DNA from: Marivirga aurantiaca
Lineage (GTDB): Bacteria > Bacteroidota > Bacteroidia > Cytophagales > Cyclobacteriaceae
Direction: 5' to 3'
NCBI RefSeq assembly: GCF_016679925.1
Contig: NZ_JAEQBW010000003.1
Location: 1-64,000 of the forward strand
Length of the DNA stretch: 64,000 bases
The stretch's first letter is position 1, and each line of letters starts with the position of its first letter. The notes beneath the pieces were generated by a model, which had not been told where the DNA came from, ran no database searches, and saw only the letters and a list, made by a program, of their open reading frames with translations. The position numbers were made by a program, and so were the translations under genes. Shown piece after piece: positions 8,766 to 18,141 of this stretch.

Positions 8766-10022
8766 TTATTGCTGATTTTTGTTGGAATCACGTAATTCAT
8801 CAAGGATTTGTTGCTTGACAGCTATTTTTCTTTTCTGTTTTTCATGTTTGAAGCCAACCATCTTATCCAGCTTGTCCGTACCCAGGTTAAACTTCTCCAG
8901 ATTTTCTTCAAATATGAGCAGTTCTTTCTGATCGCGGCTTAATAGGTCACGCAATAAGTTCATTTTGAATTTCAGAGCTTCTTTATTATCAAGCTTAGGT
9001 TTTGCCTTCTTTTTAAACAAATTATCTAAGAAGTGTTTTTCGAATATGTAATCATTCCAAAAGAAAAAATCTTCATTCCCTTTTTTACCCACACTTACTT
9101 TGCCTAATTCTTTCCAGCTTTGTTGTATTTCTTTAGCCTTAACCACAGCCTCTTCAATGGGTAATTCTTTTGCTAATTCCAACTGTTTTAAAAGCTCCTT
9201 TTTCTTTTCTACACCAATCTCCTGTTTTTTAGGAGAAGCATTTTGCTTTTTTCTTTCAATCTGTCCGGGAATATGAGTAAGCTTTTTAAAAACATTGAGT
9301 AATTGACTGTAATTTTCTTTTGGAATATTTTCCAAAGATTTCCATTCTTCGACCAGTTGGCCTAAAAGCGGTGAAAGTTTCTCGGAATCTTTTTCTGTGG
9401 TCTTTAATTTCCTGGCTTTCTCTATGAGTTGTTCGTACTGTTCAATCCTTTTGGCCATCATTGCTTGTTTGGCTTCATGAAAGGCTTTTTTACGTTCATA
9501 AAACTCGTCATAAACAGCCTGAAAGTTGCTTTCTATCTCTTCCTTGCTACTGTCATCCACAGCACCTACGCGAATCCATCTTTGCCTTAGTTCTTTCAGC
9601 TGCTCTGTAGCTTCTCTCCAATTAGGATTGGAAGCATAACTTTTGGCTTCTTCAATCAGAGTAGATTTTACTTCAAGATTTCTTTTTCTGTTTTGACTGA
9701 TATAATCCTCCAATAATTTTTCAAGCATTACCAATCGATCCTTTAACATTAAAAAATCACCAATGCCATCATAGGTAGAAAGTGATTTCTTTAGATTGAC
9801 GATTTTCATCAGGAAAGATCCTTTATTATCTTCTTCCTCTATTTGCTTTTGTACTTCATCTACCTTATTTATTAATAGAGTAAATTTATTTTCAAAAAAT
9901 TGAATCGATTCAGTTTCAGAATCTTTTACTTCACCGATTACACGCTCAGGAAATTCTCCTTGCGCTTTAAGAATAACTTTACCCTCCTCAATGAAAGCCA
10001 TGTCTTGCTTTAATTCAGTCAA
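8766..10022 (-). CDS. DUF349 domain protein
   Basis: 418 residues, soluble and highly charged (Lys/Glu rich), largely helical with coiled-coil character. Several DUF349 repeats are visible, each with a W near a helical turn: NPNWREATEQLKELRQRW (about 135-152), LVEEWKSLENIPKENY (about 220-236), IQQSWKELGKVSVGKKG (about 295-312) followed by FFFWNDYIFEKHF. The family is widespread in Bacteroidota and its role is not established. The start used is a TTG (10022); an in-frame ATG exists at 10001. A TATTTTTG box at 10064-10057 places transcription start just before 10022 and is compatible with either. Divergent from ettA across a 139-bp gap. Confidence 0.85.
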   Translation of the reverse strand: MTELKQDMAFIEEGKVILKAQGEFPERVIGEVKDSETESIQFFENKFTLLINKVDEVQKQIEEEDNKGSFLMKIVNLKKSLSTYDGIGDFLMLKDRLVMLEKLLEDYISQNRKRNLEVKSTLIEEAKSYASNPNWREATEQLKELRQRWIRVGAVDDSSKEEIESNFQAVYDEFYERKKAFHEAKQAMMAKRIEQYEQLIEKARKLKTTEKDSEKLSPLLGQLVEEWKSLENIPKENYSQLLNVFKKLTHIPGQIERKKQNASPKKQEIGVEKKKELLKQLELAKELPIEEAVVKAKEIQQSWKELGKVSVGKKGNEDFFFWNDYIFEKHFLDNLFKKKAKPKLDNKEALKFKMNLLRDLLSRDQKELLIFEENLEKFNLGTDKLDKMVGFKHEKQKRKIAVKQQILDELRDSNKNQQ

Positions 10023-10056
10023 AATGTTTAAATTTTGGTTTTAAAATATTTCGTTG

Positions 10057-10064
10057 CAAAAATA
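10057..10064 (-). promoter_or_regulatory. Candidate -7 box for the DUF349 gene
   Basis: TATTTTTG on the minus strand matches TAnnTTTG, 35 bases before the start. No convincing -33 TTTG was found at the right distance. Confidence 0.4.
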
Positions 10065-10131
10065 AATTTATTTTATGAGATACCCGCATGCCTATTGTGT
10101 TATTACCTAGGTATTCACGTAATTTGATATA

Positions 10132-10139
10132 TAATTTTG
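10132..10139 (+). promoter_or_regulatory. Candidate -7 box for ettA
   Basis: TAATTTTG matches TAnnTTTG and ends 22 bases before the ettA ATG. A -33 element at the usual spacing is not clear. Confidence 0.45.
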
Positions 10140-10161
10140 GAAGTTAGTAAAATCAATTGAT

Positions 10162-11850
10162 ATGAGTGATGATAAAATAATTTTTTCAATGTCGGGTGTC
10201 TCAAAGATCTACCCACCTAAAAAGCAAGTGCTTAAAGATATATATCTTTCTTTTTTCTATGGTGCAAAGATTGGTGTATTAGGCTTAAATGGTTCTGGTA
10301 AATCATCCCTTCTGCGTATCATAGCAGGTATAGATAAGGATTATTTGGGAGAAGTGGTTGCCTCAAAGGAATACACAGTGGGTATGTTGGAGCAAGAGCC
10401 TCAATTGGATCCCAATAAAACCGTAAAGGAAGTGGTTGAAGAAGGCGTGGCCGAGGTGGTGGCCCTGTTGAAGGAATTTGAACAAATTAATGAGAAATTC
10501 GGAGATCCTGAGATATTGGATAATACTGATAAGATGAATGACTTAATTGAGCAACAAGGCAAAGTGCAGGAGAAACTGGATCATCATAATGCATGGGAAC
10601 TCGATAGTCGCCTGGAGCAGGCTATGGATGCCTTGCGTACTCCGCCTGCGGATGCGCCAGTGAAGAACCTTTCAGGAGGAGAGAAAAGAAGAGTGGCACT
10701 CTGCCGATTGCTTTTACAGGAACCTGATGTTTTATTATTGGATGAACCAACCAACCACCTTGATGCGGAATCTGTTCATTGGCTGGAACATCATTTACAA
10801 CAATATAAAGGAACTGTGATAGCTGTTACCCACGATAGGTATTTTCTTGACAACGTAGCAGGCTGGATATTGGAACTGGATAGGGGAGAGGGAATTCCCT
10901 GGAAAGGAAACTATTCAAGTTGGTTAGATCAAAAGCAAAAAAGACTAGCTCAGGAGGAGAAGACAGAATCCAAACGTCAGAAAACTTTGCAAAGAGAATT
11001 GGAATGGGCGAATATGTCTCCTAAAGCAAGGCAGGCAAAATCCAAAGCCAGACTTTCTTCGTATGAGAAAATGCTTGGAGAAGAAGTAAAGCAAAAAGAA
11101 CAAAAATTAGAACTTTTTATTCCGCCCGGACCAAGGTTGGGCAGTAAAGTAATAGAGGCACATGGTGTATCCAAGGCATTTGGAGATAAATTATTATATG
11201 AAGATCTTAATTTCTCTTTGCCACAAGGTGGAATTGTGGGAATCATAGGGCCAAACGGTGCCGGTAAAACTACTTTGTTTAACTTAATTACAGGAAAAGA
11301 AAAACCTGATGCAGGAAGTTTTGAGGTGGGTGAAACTGTTAAACTTTCTTATGTTGATCAGGAGCATGATAATCTGGATCCAAATAAATCTGTGTGGGAA
11401 AATATATCTGAGGGCAATGAATGGATTCAGCTGGGAAGCAATAAAATTAATTCCAGGGCTTATGTAAGTAAATTCAATTTTGCCGGGGGCGATCAGGAGA
11501 AAAAAGTAGGAGTGCTTTCCGGTGGGGAAAGAAACAGGGTGCATTTAGCCATGTCTATTAAACAGGAAGCGAACTTGTTGTTACTCGATGAGCCAACCAA
11601 TGATTTAGACGTAAATACTTTAAGGGCTTTGGAAGAGGGACTTGAAAATTTTGCAGGATGTGCTGTAATTATCAGTCACGATCGTTGGTTCCTTGATAGA
11701 GTAGCTACTCATATATTGGCCTTTGAGGGGAATTCCCAGGTGTATTGGTTTGAGGGGAATTTCTCTGATTATGAAGAAAACAGAAGGAAGAGATTAGGGG
11801 AGGATGCTATTCCTAAACGAATCAAGTATAAGAAATTGGCAAGAGGTTAA
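10162..11850 (+). CDS. ettA: Energy-dependent translational throttle protein EttA (ABC-F ATPase)
   Basis: 562 residues, typical of EttA. An ABC-F protein that binds the ribosomal E site and gates the first peptide bond according to the ATP/ADP ratio. There are two ABC domains and no membrane segment: Walker [10 protein letters not shown] at 41-49, signature LSGGEKRR near 170 with Walker [13 protein letters not shown]; second Walker [10 protein letters not shown] near 363 and signature LSGGERNR near 451 with [12 protein letters not shown]. The linker between domains is Lys/Glu/Gln rich ([14 protein letters not shown]). The N-terminal [21 protein letters not shown] is specific to EttA among the ABC-F proteins. 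Monocistronic, with an upstream TAATTTTG box and a hairpin 77 bases past the stop. Confidence 0.96.
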   Translation: MSDDKIIFSMSGVSKIYPPKKQVLKDIYLSFFYGAKIGVLGLNGSGKSSLLRIIAGIDKDYLGEVVASKEYTVGMLEQEPQLDPNKTVKEVVEEGVAEVVALLKEFEQINEKFGDPEILDNTDKMNDLIEQQGKVQEKLDHHNAWELDSRLEQAMDALRTPPADAPVKNLSGGEKRRVALCRLLLQEPDVLLLDEPTNHLDAESVHWLEHHLQQYKGTVIAVTHDRYFLDNVAGWILELDRGEGIPWKGNYSSWLDQKQKRLAQEEKTESKRQKTLQRELEWANMSPKARQAKSKARLSSYEKMLGEEVKQKEQKLELFIPPGPRLGSKVIEAHGVSKAFGDKLLYEDLNFSLPQGGIVGIIGPNGAGKTTLFNLITGKEKPDAGSFEVGETVKLSYVDQEHDNLDPNKSVWENISEGNEWIQLGSNKINSRAYVSKFNFAGGDQEKKVGVLSGGERNRVHLAMSIKQEANLLLLDEPTNDLDVNTLRALEEGLENFAGCAVIISHDRWFLDRVATHILAFEGNSQVYWFEGNFSDYEENRRKRLGEDAIPKRIKYKKLARG

Positions 11851-11926
11851 TTAGGTGATGAAGTGATAAAGTGGAGTGCTATTTTGCTAATTCGTTTGAA
11901 ATCAGCTTTTTTATTGATAAATTATA

Positions 11927-11968
11927 ATAATAGCCACGGGTAAACCTGTGGCTATTATAGTACTTTTT
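11927..11968 (+). terminator. Terminator hairpin downstream of ettA
   Basis: ATAATAGCCACGGG (11927-11940) pairs with CCTGTGGCTATTAT (11945-11958) with one G-U pair and a 4-base loop; a T5 run follows after a short gap. The 318-bp gap from here to the Fur gene otherwise shows only the promoter at 12121. Confidence 0.7.
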
Positions 11969-12120
11969 GATAAGAGATTTATTCTTAATAGATTTTTTAG
12001 TGGGTTAGCTTAAATAAGTTTTTTTGCTTAGAAAGACTCATATACCTCATGGATGAGAGATCTTTCAGAAATAAATTAATTTCCTGACCGGAATTTAAGG
12101 CAACTATTTTGCGTTATTTT

Positions 12121-12128
12121 TAGTTTTG
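12121..12128 (+). promoter_or_regulatory. Candidate -7 box for the Fur-family gene
   Basis: TAGTTTTG matches TAnnTTTG and ends 39 bases before the ATG at 12168. Confidence 0.4.
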
Positions 12129-12167
12129 TTAAAAAATGACGATATTTGGTAGTAAAGAAAGAGTATC

Positions 12168-12590
12168 ATGGAAACTTTGAAAATTGCAGAGGATTTATTA
12201 CAATCTCATGGTTTGCGTAGGACCCAAATTAGGCTGGAAATCCTTCAAATATTTATGAAACAGGATCATGCACTTTCTGTTAATGATCTGGAAAAGATGC
12301 TAAAGACAAGCCATGACAGGGTGACGCTTTACAGGGCTTTAAATTCCTTTGAAGAAAATGGTATCTTACATCAAGCCCCTGATCAGGGAGGAGGTATGCG
12401 ATATGCGTTATGTGCTGACGATTGCTCTGGACATGATCATAAAGATGAACACGCTCATTTTATATGTGATGAATGTAATCAAACTTTTTGTTTACAGGAA
12501 ATAAAAGTGCCTGATGTGAAAATCTCTGAGGACTATCAATTAAACAGTGTGAGCTATACAATGAATGGTGTATGTAAGGAATGCCAGTAA
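12168..12590 (+). CDS. Fur-family transcriptional regulator (Zur-like)
   Basis: 140 residues. A metal-sensing repressor of the Fur/Zur/PerR family: winged helix at about 1-80 (GLRRTQIRLEILQIFMKQ, then VTLYRALNSFEENGILHQ as the recognition region), followed by a metal-binding dimer domain with HDHKDEHAHFICDECNQTFC and a final CKEC pair. The two CxxC motifs form the structural zinc site. The His-rich stretch and lack of the longer Fur C-terminus suggest zinc rather than iron sensing, but the metal cannot be decided from sequence. No obvious Fur-type target next to it, although an ABC importer of the iron-siderophore/B12 type starts 500 bases away on the other strand. Its own -7 box is at 12121. 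Confidence 0.88.
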   Translation: METLKIAEDLLQSHGLRRTQIRLEILQIFMKQDHALSVNDLEKMLKTSHDRVTLYRALNSFEENGILHQAPDQGGGMRYALCADDCSGHDHKDEHAHFICDECNQTFCLQEIKVPDVKISEDYQLNSVSYTMNGVCKECQ

Positions 12591-12605
12591 TTATGAATGC
12601 AGGAC

Positions 12606-12989
12606 TCAATTCAATAGCCACTTTTCAGCTTCCGGTTCTTCTTTGAAAACGGCATAATTGAAACCTCTTCTTTGACAAATAGAAGCCCAGAAGTTACCAA
12701 TTTCCTCACTTCTGTTATTAATAATTACAGCCATCTTTACTTTCTTAAATTCTGTCAGTTTTATTTCAAATACCTTTACCAGGTTAAAAGCTTCATTATG
12801 AGGAAGATGAAAAATAGTTTTTCTGTAATCAAGTAAAATTAAGGTTTGAGAAGACTTTTGTATCACTTCATGTATTTTGTTGGCATTCTGAATTACTTCA
12901 GTGAAATTTCTTCTATCCCCGTTGCTTACAACACTTAAATAGTGTGTTTTTTCTTTAATATGCAATGCTTTAGTATGAATTAGGATCAC
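12606..12989 (-). CDS. STAS/SEC14-like domain protein (start corrected)
   Basis: 127 residues from the GTG at 12989. The open frame extends to 13055, but a TACTTTTG promoter box at 13024-13017 would place transcription start near 13010, so the upstream residues are probably not translated. The protein has alternating beta strands and helices: LSVVSNGDRRNFTEVIQNA, TLILLDYRKTIFHLP, VKMAVIINNRSEEIGNFW and a C-terminal GFNYAVFKEEPEAEKWL. That is the pattern of Bacteroidota proteins annotated as STAS/SEC14 (SpoIIAA-like) domain proteins. No phosphorylatable-Ser motif is evident. Function unknown. It ends 42 bases after the start... of the gap to the ABC operon, which is transcribed in the same direction upstream. 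Confidence 0.65.
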   Translation of the reverse strand: MILIHTKALHIKEKTHYLSVVSNGDRRNFTEVIQNANKIHEVIQKSSQTLILLDYRKTIFHLPHNEAFNLVKVFEIKLTEFKKVKMAVIINNRSEEIGNFWASICQRRGFNYAVFKEEPEAEKWLLN

Positions 12990-13016
12990 TCTGTATTGGT
13001 TGAAAATTGAAAGATG

Positions 13017-13024
13017 CAAAAGTA
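13017..13024 (-). promoter_or_regulatory. -7 box for the STAS-like gene, deciding its start
   Basis: TACTTTTG on the minus strand, a full match to TAnnTTTG. It sits inside the longest open frame, so it favours the GTG start at 12989. Confidence 0.5.
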
Positions 13025-13097
13025 GATAAAATGTGAGGAAAATCCTATATTCCAAAAGTCAAATCACTCTAAGTACTACTATTCCAACCAATGCTAT

Positions 13098-13856
13098 TTA
13101 AGAAAGTTTTGATAGATAAGGAAACATTTTGGCAATCAATTTTTTTTCAATTAACTCCTTTGGTTTTCCTGATACAATGGGATCTCCGCAACTTGCCAAC
13201 CATAATTCATCTGCCAATTCCAGGGCCATTTCTACCTGGTGTGTGCTAATAATAACTGATTTACCTGTTTCTTCCACTAGCTTTTTTAATAATTCCATTA
13301 TGGTAAACCTGTTATTGGCGTCAAGATGAACAGTCGGCTCGTCCAGCAACATTAAATCTCCATCTTGAGCCAGAGCACGAGCTATGAGGGCTTTTTGCAA
13401 TTGCCCGTCACTTATTTCAAAAATGTTGGAGTTTCTAATATAGTCAATCTCACATTGTTGTATGGCTATATTCACCTTTTCATCATCAATGGAACTTAAC
13501 TGGCCTGACCATGAAGTATGAGGATAGCGACCCATTTGCACAAGTTCCAGCACATTTAAATTCCCTCCCTGAATAGGATCAGTGAGTACAAGACTAATGT
13601 TCTGGGCCAACTCTTTATGTTTATAATCCAGGATATTCTTTCCAAGTAGAATTACATTTCCTTCAAGAGTTGGCTGCAATCTTGCCAGAGTCCTTATCAA
13701 TGTGCTTTTGCCTACACCATTGGCACCTAACAAACAGATCATTTGGCCTCTCTTCACTGAAAGGTTTATGTTGTCCATCAGAATATTAGTGGCACGGCCT
13801 TTTTTATAGCCAATGGCCAGTTTTTCAGTGTGAAATATATTGTCTGTTTTAACCAA
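13098..13856 (-). CDS. ABC transporter ATP-binding protein (siderophore/cobalamin type)
   Basis: 252 residues, the cytoplasmic ATPase of a FecCDE/BtuCD-type importer. Walker A LLGANGVGKST at about 42-52, a Q-loop region, the signature segment ISDGQLQKALIARALAQDGD (note ISDGQ where LSGGQ is common), Walker B LMLLDEPTVHLD and the H-loop ISTHQVE. The divergent signature is unusual but seen in this family. It overlaps the permease gene by 8 bases, so the two are translationally coupled. The order substrate-binding protein, permease, ATPase is the standard operon order. Confidence 0.92.
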   Translation of the reverse strand: MVKTDNIFHTEKLAIGYKKGRATNILMDNINLSVKRGQMICLLGANGVGKSTLIRTLARLQPTLEGNVILLGKNILDYKHKELAQNISLVLTDPIQGGNLNVLELVQMGRYPHTSWSGQLSSIDDEKVNIAIQQCEIDYIRNSNIFEISDGQLQKALIARALAQDGDLMLLDEPTVHLDANNRFTIMELLKKLVEETGKSVIISTHQVEMALELADELWLASCGDPIVSGKPKELIEKKLIAKMFPYLSKLS

Positions 13857-14871
13857 AGTTCCTGCTCATGTTTTTACTTTTCACAATCAGCCAAATAACC
13901 ACAGGTGCTCCAAAAAGAGACGTAATGGCATTAATGGGGAGTATAAGGTCAAGCCCCGGCATTTGCGCAATAATATCGCAAATCAGCAATAGAATAGCAC
14001 CCAAAAGCAAAGTGGCCGGAATAAGCACATGGTGATTTGCACTTTTGAAGATAATTCTTGCTATGTGTGGTACCGCTAAACCCAAAAAAGCAATTGGCCC
14101 GCAAAAAGCTGTTACTACCCCGGCCAATAAACTGGTACTCAATACTAATGCAATCCTTACTTTTTTGATGGTTAAGCCCATGCTTTGCGCATAATTTTCT
14201 CCCAAAAGTAACGCATTAAGGGGTTTGGCCTGCGTATAACCTATAGCCATTCCCCCAACAACCACTGGAATAAATACTTTCATTTCCTGCCAATTAAGGT
14301 TGCCTGTAGAGCCAAAGGTCCAGAAAAGGAAATTTTGAATGTCATTTGCTGAACTGAAATATTGTAACACGCTTACAATGGCTGAGGTGAAAGCACCAAA
14401 CATCAACCCTATCAAAAGCAAAGACATGCTGTCGCGTATGTTAATTGATACTAGTAACACCAGAAGTAATACAATAGAAGAACCCACTATTGAGGCAATA
14501 GCCATACTCCATGAAGCTAAAATACCGGTAATACCTATACCAGATAAAACTAATAGTGCCACACCCAGGCTTGCTCCTGAGCTGATGCCTAACACAAAAG
14601 GGCCTGCTAAGGGATTTCTAAACAATGTTTGCATCTGTAGACCTGCAAAGCCCAGGGCCGCTCCGGCAAAAACAGAGGTGATTGTTTTTGGGAACCTATA
14701 ATGGATGATGATATTATAAATAGCGGATTCGTTGAAAGTATCACTGAATAAGACCTGGAAAATTTCGTTTGGTGAGATATAGACTGACCCCAGGCTCACT
14801 GAAAAAAAGATTAATATTAACAAAAGAAAACTTAATCCGGCAAGGAATCGATATGGTTTTGTAGATTTCAA
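13849..14871 (-). CDS. FecCD/BtuC-family ABC permease
   Basis: 340 residues, about ten membrane helices, the inner-membrane channel of a siderophore, haem or cobalamin importer. The family landmarks are visible: RFPKTITSVFAGAALGFAGLQMQTLFRNPLAGPFVLGISSGA at the N-terminal half, and CGPIAFLGLAVPHIARI near residue 255 (the coupling-helix region), with a final helix carrying LPINAITSLFGAPVVIWL. One protein, so a homodimer as in BtuC. It overlaps the genes on both sides (8 bases with the ATPase, 4 bases with the binding protein). Confidence 0.94.
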   Translation of the reverse strand: MKSTKPYRFLAGLSFLLLILIFFSVSLGSVYISPNEIFQVLFSDTFNESAIYNIIIHYRFPKTITSVFAGAALGFAGLQMQTLFRNPLAGPFVLGISSGASLGVALLVLSGIGITGILASWSMAIASIVGSSIVLLLVLLVSINIRDSMSLLLIGLMFGAFTSAIVSVLQYFSSANDIQNFLFWTFGSTGNLNWQEMKVFIPVVVGGMAIGYTQAKPLNALLLGENYAQSMGLTIKKVRIALVLSTSLLAGVVTAFCGPIAFLGLAVPHIARIIFKSANHHVLIPATLLLGAILLLICDIIAQMPGLDLILPINAITSLFGAPVVIWLIVKSKNMSRNFG

Positions 14872-15998
14872 GGTTGCAAAGCCTGAAAGTAAGTGAATTC
14901 CCTGTCTGAGAGTACATCAGGGTGGAGTATTTTTATGCAGTCCTGCAATATCAGATCTGGTCGTAAAAATCCGGATTCGAGGTAATCGTTCCCTCCTGCC
15001 TCATGCACTCTTTTAACATAGCTATAGATATTTTTTTCTTTAAAAGCATCAAAATAAGCATACCTTGAATCAGTATTTTTTAAATTACTGTAAGAGGAAA
15101 AATTAGCTACTCCAATCCAAAAATCTGCATTTTGTGCTTTGCTTAATACACTCTCATAACTCAGTTCCAGGCTGCCACTCTCTTTATTTTCCGACCACAG
15201 ATAATTACCACCCGCATCTGTTATAAATTGTGCCCCATAGCTATTTCCTCCTGGCACATACCATGTGTCCCCATACATTACACCTGTCATTACTGTAGGT
15301 TTAGATGCTTGTGCTTGGCCTAAGTCCTTTAGTTCCTGATAAGATGATTCAATAGATTTGAATATGCTATCAGCTTCCTCCACTTTATTGAAAAAAACTG
15401 CAGTAAATTTTATCCATTCCGCCCGGCCTAAGGGATTACTTTCCAGATAATCTACATTTACAACTGCAGGGATATTAGCTTGTTGTATAGGCTCAAGGTT
15501 ATCGTAAGCGCTGCCAGTGCTGTAAGCCATTACGAGGTCAGGCTGTAGTTTTAGGGTTTTCTCAATGTTGATACCATTTTTTTGTCCAATATCCTGAAGA
15601 GAGCCTGCTTTCACTTTTGCTCTTAAGCTGCTATCGTAAATCCATTTAGTATCTGGAAATCCAATTAAATGTTGTTCCAGATCTAAGGCATCCAAGGCGG
15701 TTAAATGACTAGTAGAGAAGCAAATGATTTTATTAATGGGCGTTTGGATATAAAGATCAGCTTTTATGGAAGGTTGTGATTTGTCCTTAGGATAAAGTAT
15801 ATAGGTAAAGACATCCTGCTCATTTTTAGAATGCTTTACAGTTACTTTAGTGTAATCCTCATAGGCTTGTATACTGAGTTTTTCGCTGTAGCGTATAAGT
15901 TCGGTTCCTATATTTTTCTCCTGTTCTTCTTTAGGAGTTGAGCAGGAGAAACTTAGTAAAATAACTATTAGGGCGTAGAAAGATTGCTGAGTTTTCAT
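14868..15998 (-). CDS. ABC substrate-binding lipoprotein (FecB/BtuF type)
   Basis: 376 residues from the ATG at 15998. A lipoprotein signal is followed by LLSFSC with Cys19 as the predicted lipidation site. The mature part is a two-lobed TroA/BtuF-like fold: LTALDALDLEQHLIGFPDTKWI, GIN-IEKTLKLQPDLVMAYS, a long bridging helix with AVFFNKVEEADSIFKSIES, and a C-terminal lobe with GGNDYLESGFLRPDLILQD. It would deliver an iron-siderophore, haem or cobalamin ligand; which one is not visible. A longer frame begins at a TTG (16007) that lies inside the promoter box, so the ATG is preferred. First gene of the three-gene leftward operon. Confidence 0.9.
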   Translation of the reverse strand: MKTQQSFYALIVILLSFSCSTPKEEQEKNIGTELIRYSEKLSIQAYEDYTKVTVKHSKNEQDVFTYILYPKDKSQPSIKADLYIQTPINKIICFSTSHLTALDALDLEQHLIGFPDTKWIYDSSLRAKVKAGSLQDIGQKNGINIEKTLKLQPDLVMAYSTGSAYDNLEPIQQANIPAVVNVDYLESNPLGRAEWIKFTAVFFNKVEEADSIFKSIESSYQELKDLGQAQASKPTVMTGVMYGDTWYVPGGNSYGAQFITDAGGNYLWSENKESGSLELSYESVLSKAQNADFWIGVANFSSYSNLKNTDSRYAYFDAFKEKNIYSYVKRVHEAGGNDYLESGFLRPDLILQDCIKILHPDVLSDREFTYFQALQP

Positions 15999-16004
15999 TG
16001 AAGG

Positions 16005-16012
16005 CAAAAATA
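16005..16012 (-). promoter_or_regulatory. -7 box of the ABC importer operon
   Basis: TATTTTTG on the minus strand (16012-16005), 6 bases before the ATG at 15998. The transcript would have a very short or absent leader. Confidence 0.5.
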
Positions 16013-16166
16013 AGCAAATTATGGAGAGTGTATAATTAATAGAACTTAATAATGTTGTTAATGGAGGAGAAGAAATTAAATAGGATCAATATCAATCTAT
16101 CCTATTCACACTTAGGGCAAGGTTTAGATTCAACTTGTGAAGTTTGTTTATTCTCTTTGTGTTGAT

Positions 16167-16193
16167 CAAAAAAGGCCTGCAAGTGCAGGCCTT
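16167..16193 (-). terminator. Rho-independent terminator after rny
   Basis: AAGGCCTGC (16172-16180), loop AAGT, GCAGGCCTT (16185-16193); on the minus strand it is followed by a T run. It ends the leftward transcript of rny. Confidence 0.85.
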
Positions 16194-16221
16194 CATTAGC
16201 TTATATCATTTCTCAAGCAAT

Positions 16222-17784
16222 TTATTTTGCAAAAGAAACCGATCTCATTTCCCTTATCACAGTCACTTTTATCTGACCAGGATATTGCATATCTTTTTCT
16301 ATTTTTTGAGAAATATCGAACGATAGTTGACCGGCTTTTTGATCGGATACATTATCTGCATCCACCATCACCCGTAATTCACGTCCGGCCTGAATAGCAT
16401 AGCATTTATTCACACCATCGAAATTCATGGCTAACTCTTCCAATTCTTTCAGACGTTTGATATAGCTGTCCATGATTTCCCTTCTTGCTCCAGGCCTTGC
16501 ACCAGAAATGGCATCACAAGCCTGCACAATAGGGGATATTAATGAAGTCATCTCAATTTCATCATGGTGGGCACCAATGGCATTTAAAACTTCAGGATGC
16601 TCCTTGTATTTTTTGGCGAACTCCATACCCAAAATAGCATGTGGCTGCTCCGGTTCATCAGGCCAAACCTTGCCTATATCATGAAGTAATCCTGCTCGCT
16701 TGGCCAGTTTGGCATTTAAACCCAATTCAGAAGCCATGGTAGCACACATATTGGCAACCTCTCTTGAATGTTGTAATAGATTCTGTCCATAAGATGACCT
16801 GAAGCGTAATCTCCCGACCATTCTTATCAATTCAGGATGTAATCCATGAATACCTAAATCAATCACAGTTCTTTCACCAATCTCTACTACCTCTTCCTCT
16901 ATATTTTTGATAGTCTTGGCTACTACTTCTTCAATTCTTGCCGGATGGATTCTTCCATCTTGTACCAGACGGTGCAAGGATAGCCTGGCTATCTCTCTTC
17001 TGACAGGGTCAAAACCGGAAATGATAATGGCTTCTGGCGTATCATCAACAATAATTTCTACACCCGTGGCCGCTTCCAGTGCACGGATATTTCTACCTTC
17101 CCTTCCAATGATTTTACCTTTGATATCGTCACTTTCAATGTTAAAAACCGATACACAGTTTTCTACTGCATGTTCTGTAGCAGTACGTTGAATGGTAGAG
17201 ATAACAATTTTCTTGGCTTCTTTGGTAGCCGTAAGCTTGGCTTCTTCCATGATATCCTTTATGAGGGAGGAAGCTTTGGTTTCGGCTTCATCTTTTAAAG
17301 CTTCAATTAATTGTTCTCTTGCATCATCAGCTGTAAGGTTAGCTGCTTTCTCCAGAATATTAACTTGCTGTTGCTTGATTTTTTCCAGATCTTCTTTTCT
17401 CTTGGCAATTACATCAAGTTGTGCAGCCAGGTTCTCCTGAAGCTTTTCGGTTTCTATTTCCTTACGCTTAAACTGCTCTATTTCTTTGGATAAGTTCTGT
17501 TCCTTTTGTTTAAGTTTGTTTTCATTGGTTACCATTTGGTTCTTACGCCTGCTAACCTCTTCTTCAAACTCCGACTTTTTTTTCAGGTAATGCTCTTTAG
17601 CTTCGAGCATTTTATCTTTCCTTATGTTTTCAGCACTAATTTCAGCTTCTCTAACAATTAAAGTGGCTTTGTCCTGCGCTTCCCTTTCTAGTTTATTGAG
17701 CAGGCTTTTTTGAGCCATTTTGCTCAAGAAGAAGCCTAATAAAAGGCCTGCAACACCTGTAATAATAATGTATAATGTTCCCAT
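16222..17784 (-). CDS. rny: Ribonuclease Y
   Basis: 520 residues, the usual RNase Y length. It is a membrane-anchored endoribonuclease that initiates mRNA decay. N-terminal membrane helix (about 4-22, [18 protein letters not shown]), then a long coiled coil to about 170, a KH RNA-binding domain at about 215-270 containing [15 protein letters not shown], and an HD phosphodiesterase domain with LLHDIGK near residue 368 and ...GAHHDE. All expected parts are intact. It is transcribed from the right like zapA (57-bp gap), but a terminator lies downstream. Confidence 0.96.
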   Translation of the reverse strand: MGTLYIIITGVAGLLLGFFLSKMAQKSLLNKLEREAQDKATLIVREAEISAENIRKDKMLEAKEHYLKKKSEFEEEVSRRKNQMVTNENKLKQKEQNLSKEIEQFKRKEIETEKLQENLAAQLDVIAKRKEDLEKIKQQQVNILEKAANLTADDAREQLIEALKDEAETKASSLIKDIMEEAKLTATKEAKKIVISTIQRTATEHAVENCVSVFNIESDDIKGKIIGREGRNIRALEAATGVEIIVDDTPEAIIISGFDPVRREIARLSLHRLVQDGRIHPARIEEVVAKTIKNIEEEVVEIGERTVIDLGIHGLHPELIRMVGRLRFRSSYGQNLLQHSREVANMCATMASELGLNAKLAKRAGLLHDIGKVWPDEPEQPHAILGMEFAKKYKEHPEVLNAIGAHHDEIEMTSLISPIVQACDAISGARPGARREIMDSYIKRLKELEELAMNFDGVNKCYAIQAGRELRVMVDADNVSDQKAGQLSFDISQKIEKDMQYPGQIKVTVIREMRSVSFAK

Positions 17785-17841
17785 TTTATATATTTATTTA
17801 TATTGCCGGGAAGCAGTGTTATTGTTACTGAATGGAGGGTG

Positions 17842-18126
17842 TTATATTGATTGACTAATTAATTGATTAATAGATTTAATTTTATTTAAAACCGATTCGT
17901 CTGCTCCCTGTCTATTGTCTTCTACACTCAATCTGTCTATTAATGCATCAAAAGCAACCATTGAAAGCAGGTCTTGCTTGTCATCAATGCCAAATTTTTC
18001 CCTGTACGACTTCAATCGTTCATTAATTAATTTACCGGCTTTTCTAATGCGCTCTTCTTCATCCGCTTTCACGGTCATAGGGTATTCCCTGTCAGCAATC
18101 TTTATTTTGATGGATAATTCCCTCAT
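17842..18126 (-). CDS. zapA: Cell division protein ZapA
   Basis: 94 residues, typical ZapA size. It binds FtsZ and bundles its filaments at the Z-ring. The N-terminal IKIKIADREYPMTV beta strands and the EEERIRKAGKLINERLKSYREKFG helix match the family, followed by a DLLSMVAFDALIDRL helix and a coiled-coil end. The gene follows the coiled-coil gene by 15 bases and pheT lies 3 bases further upstream, so all are one transcript. Confidence 0.9.
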   Translation of the reverse strand: MRELSIKIKIADREYPMTVKADEEERIRKAGKLINERLKSYREKFGIDDKQDLLSMVAFDALIDRLSVEDNRQGADESVLNKIKSINQLISQSI

Positions 18127-18141
18127 AAATAGTCCGGTTAT

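Noticed and set aside
16013-16140. Cobalamin riboswitch upstream of the importer operon
   Set aside because: The promoter box is 6 bases before the ATG, so no leader long enough for a riboswitch can exist.
16144-16326. 60-residue plus-strand frame at the end of rny
   Set aside because: It spans the rny terminator and rny coding DNA on the other strand.
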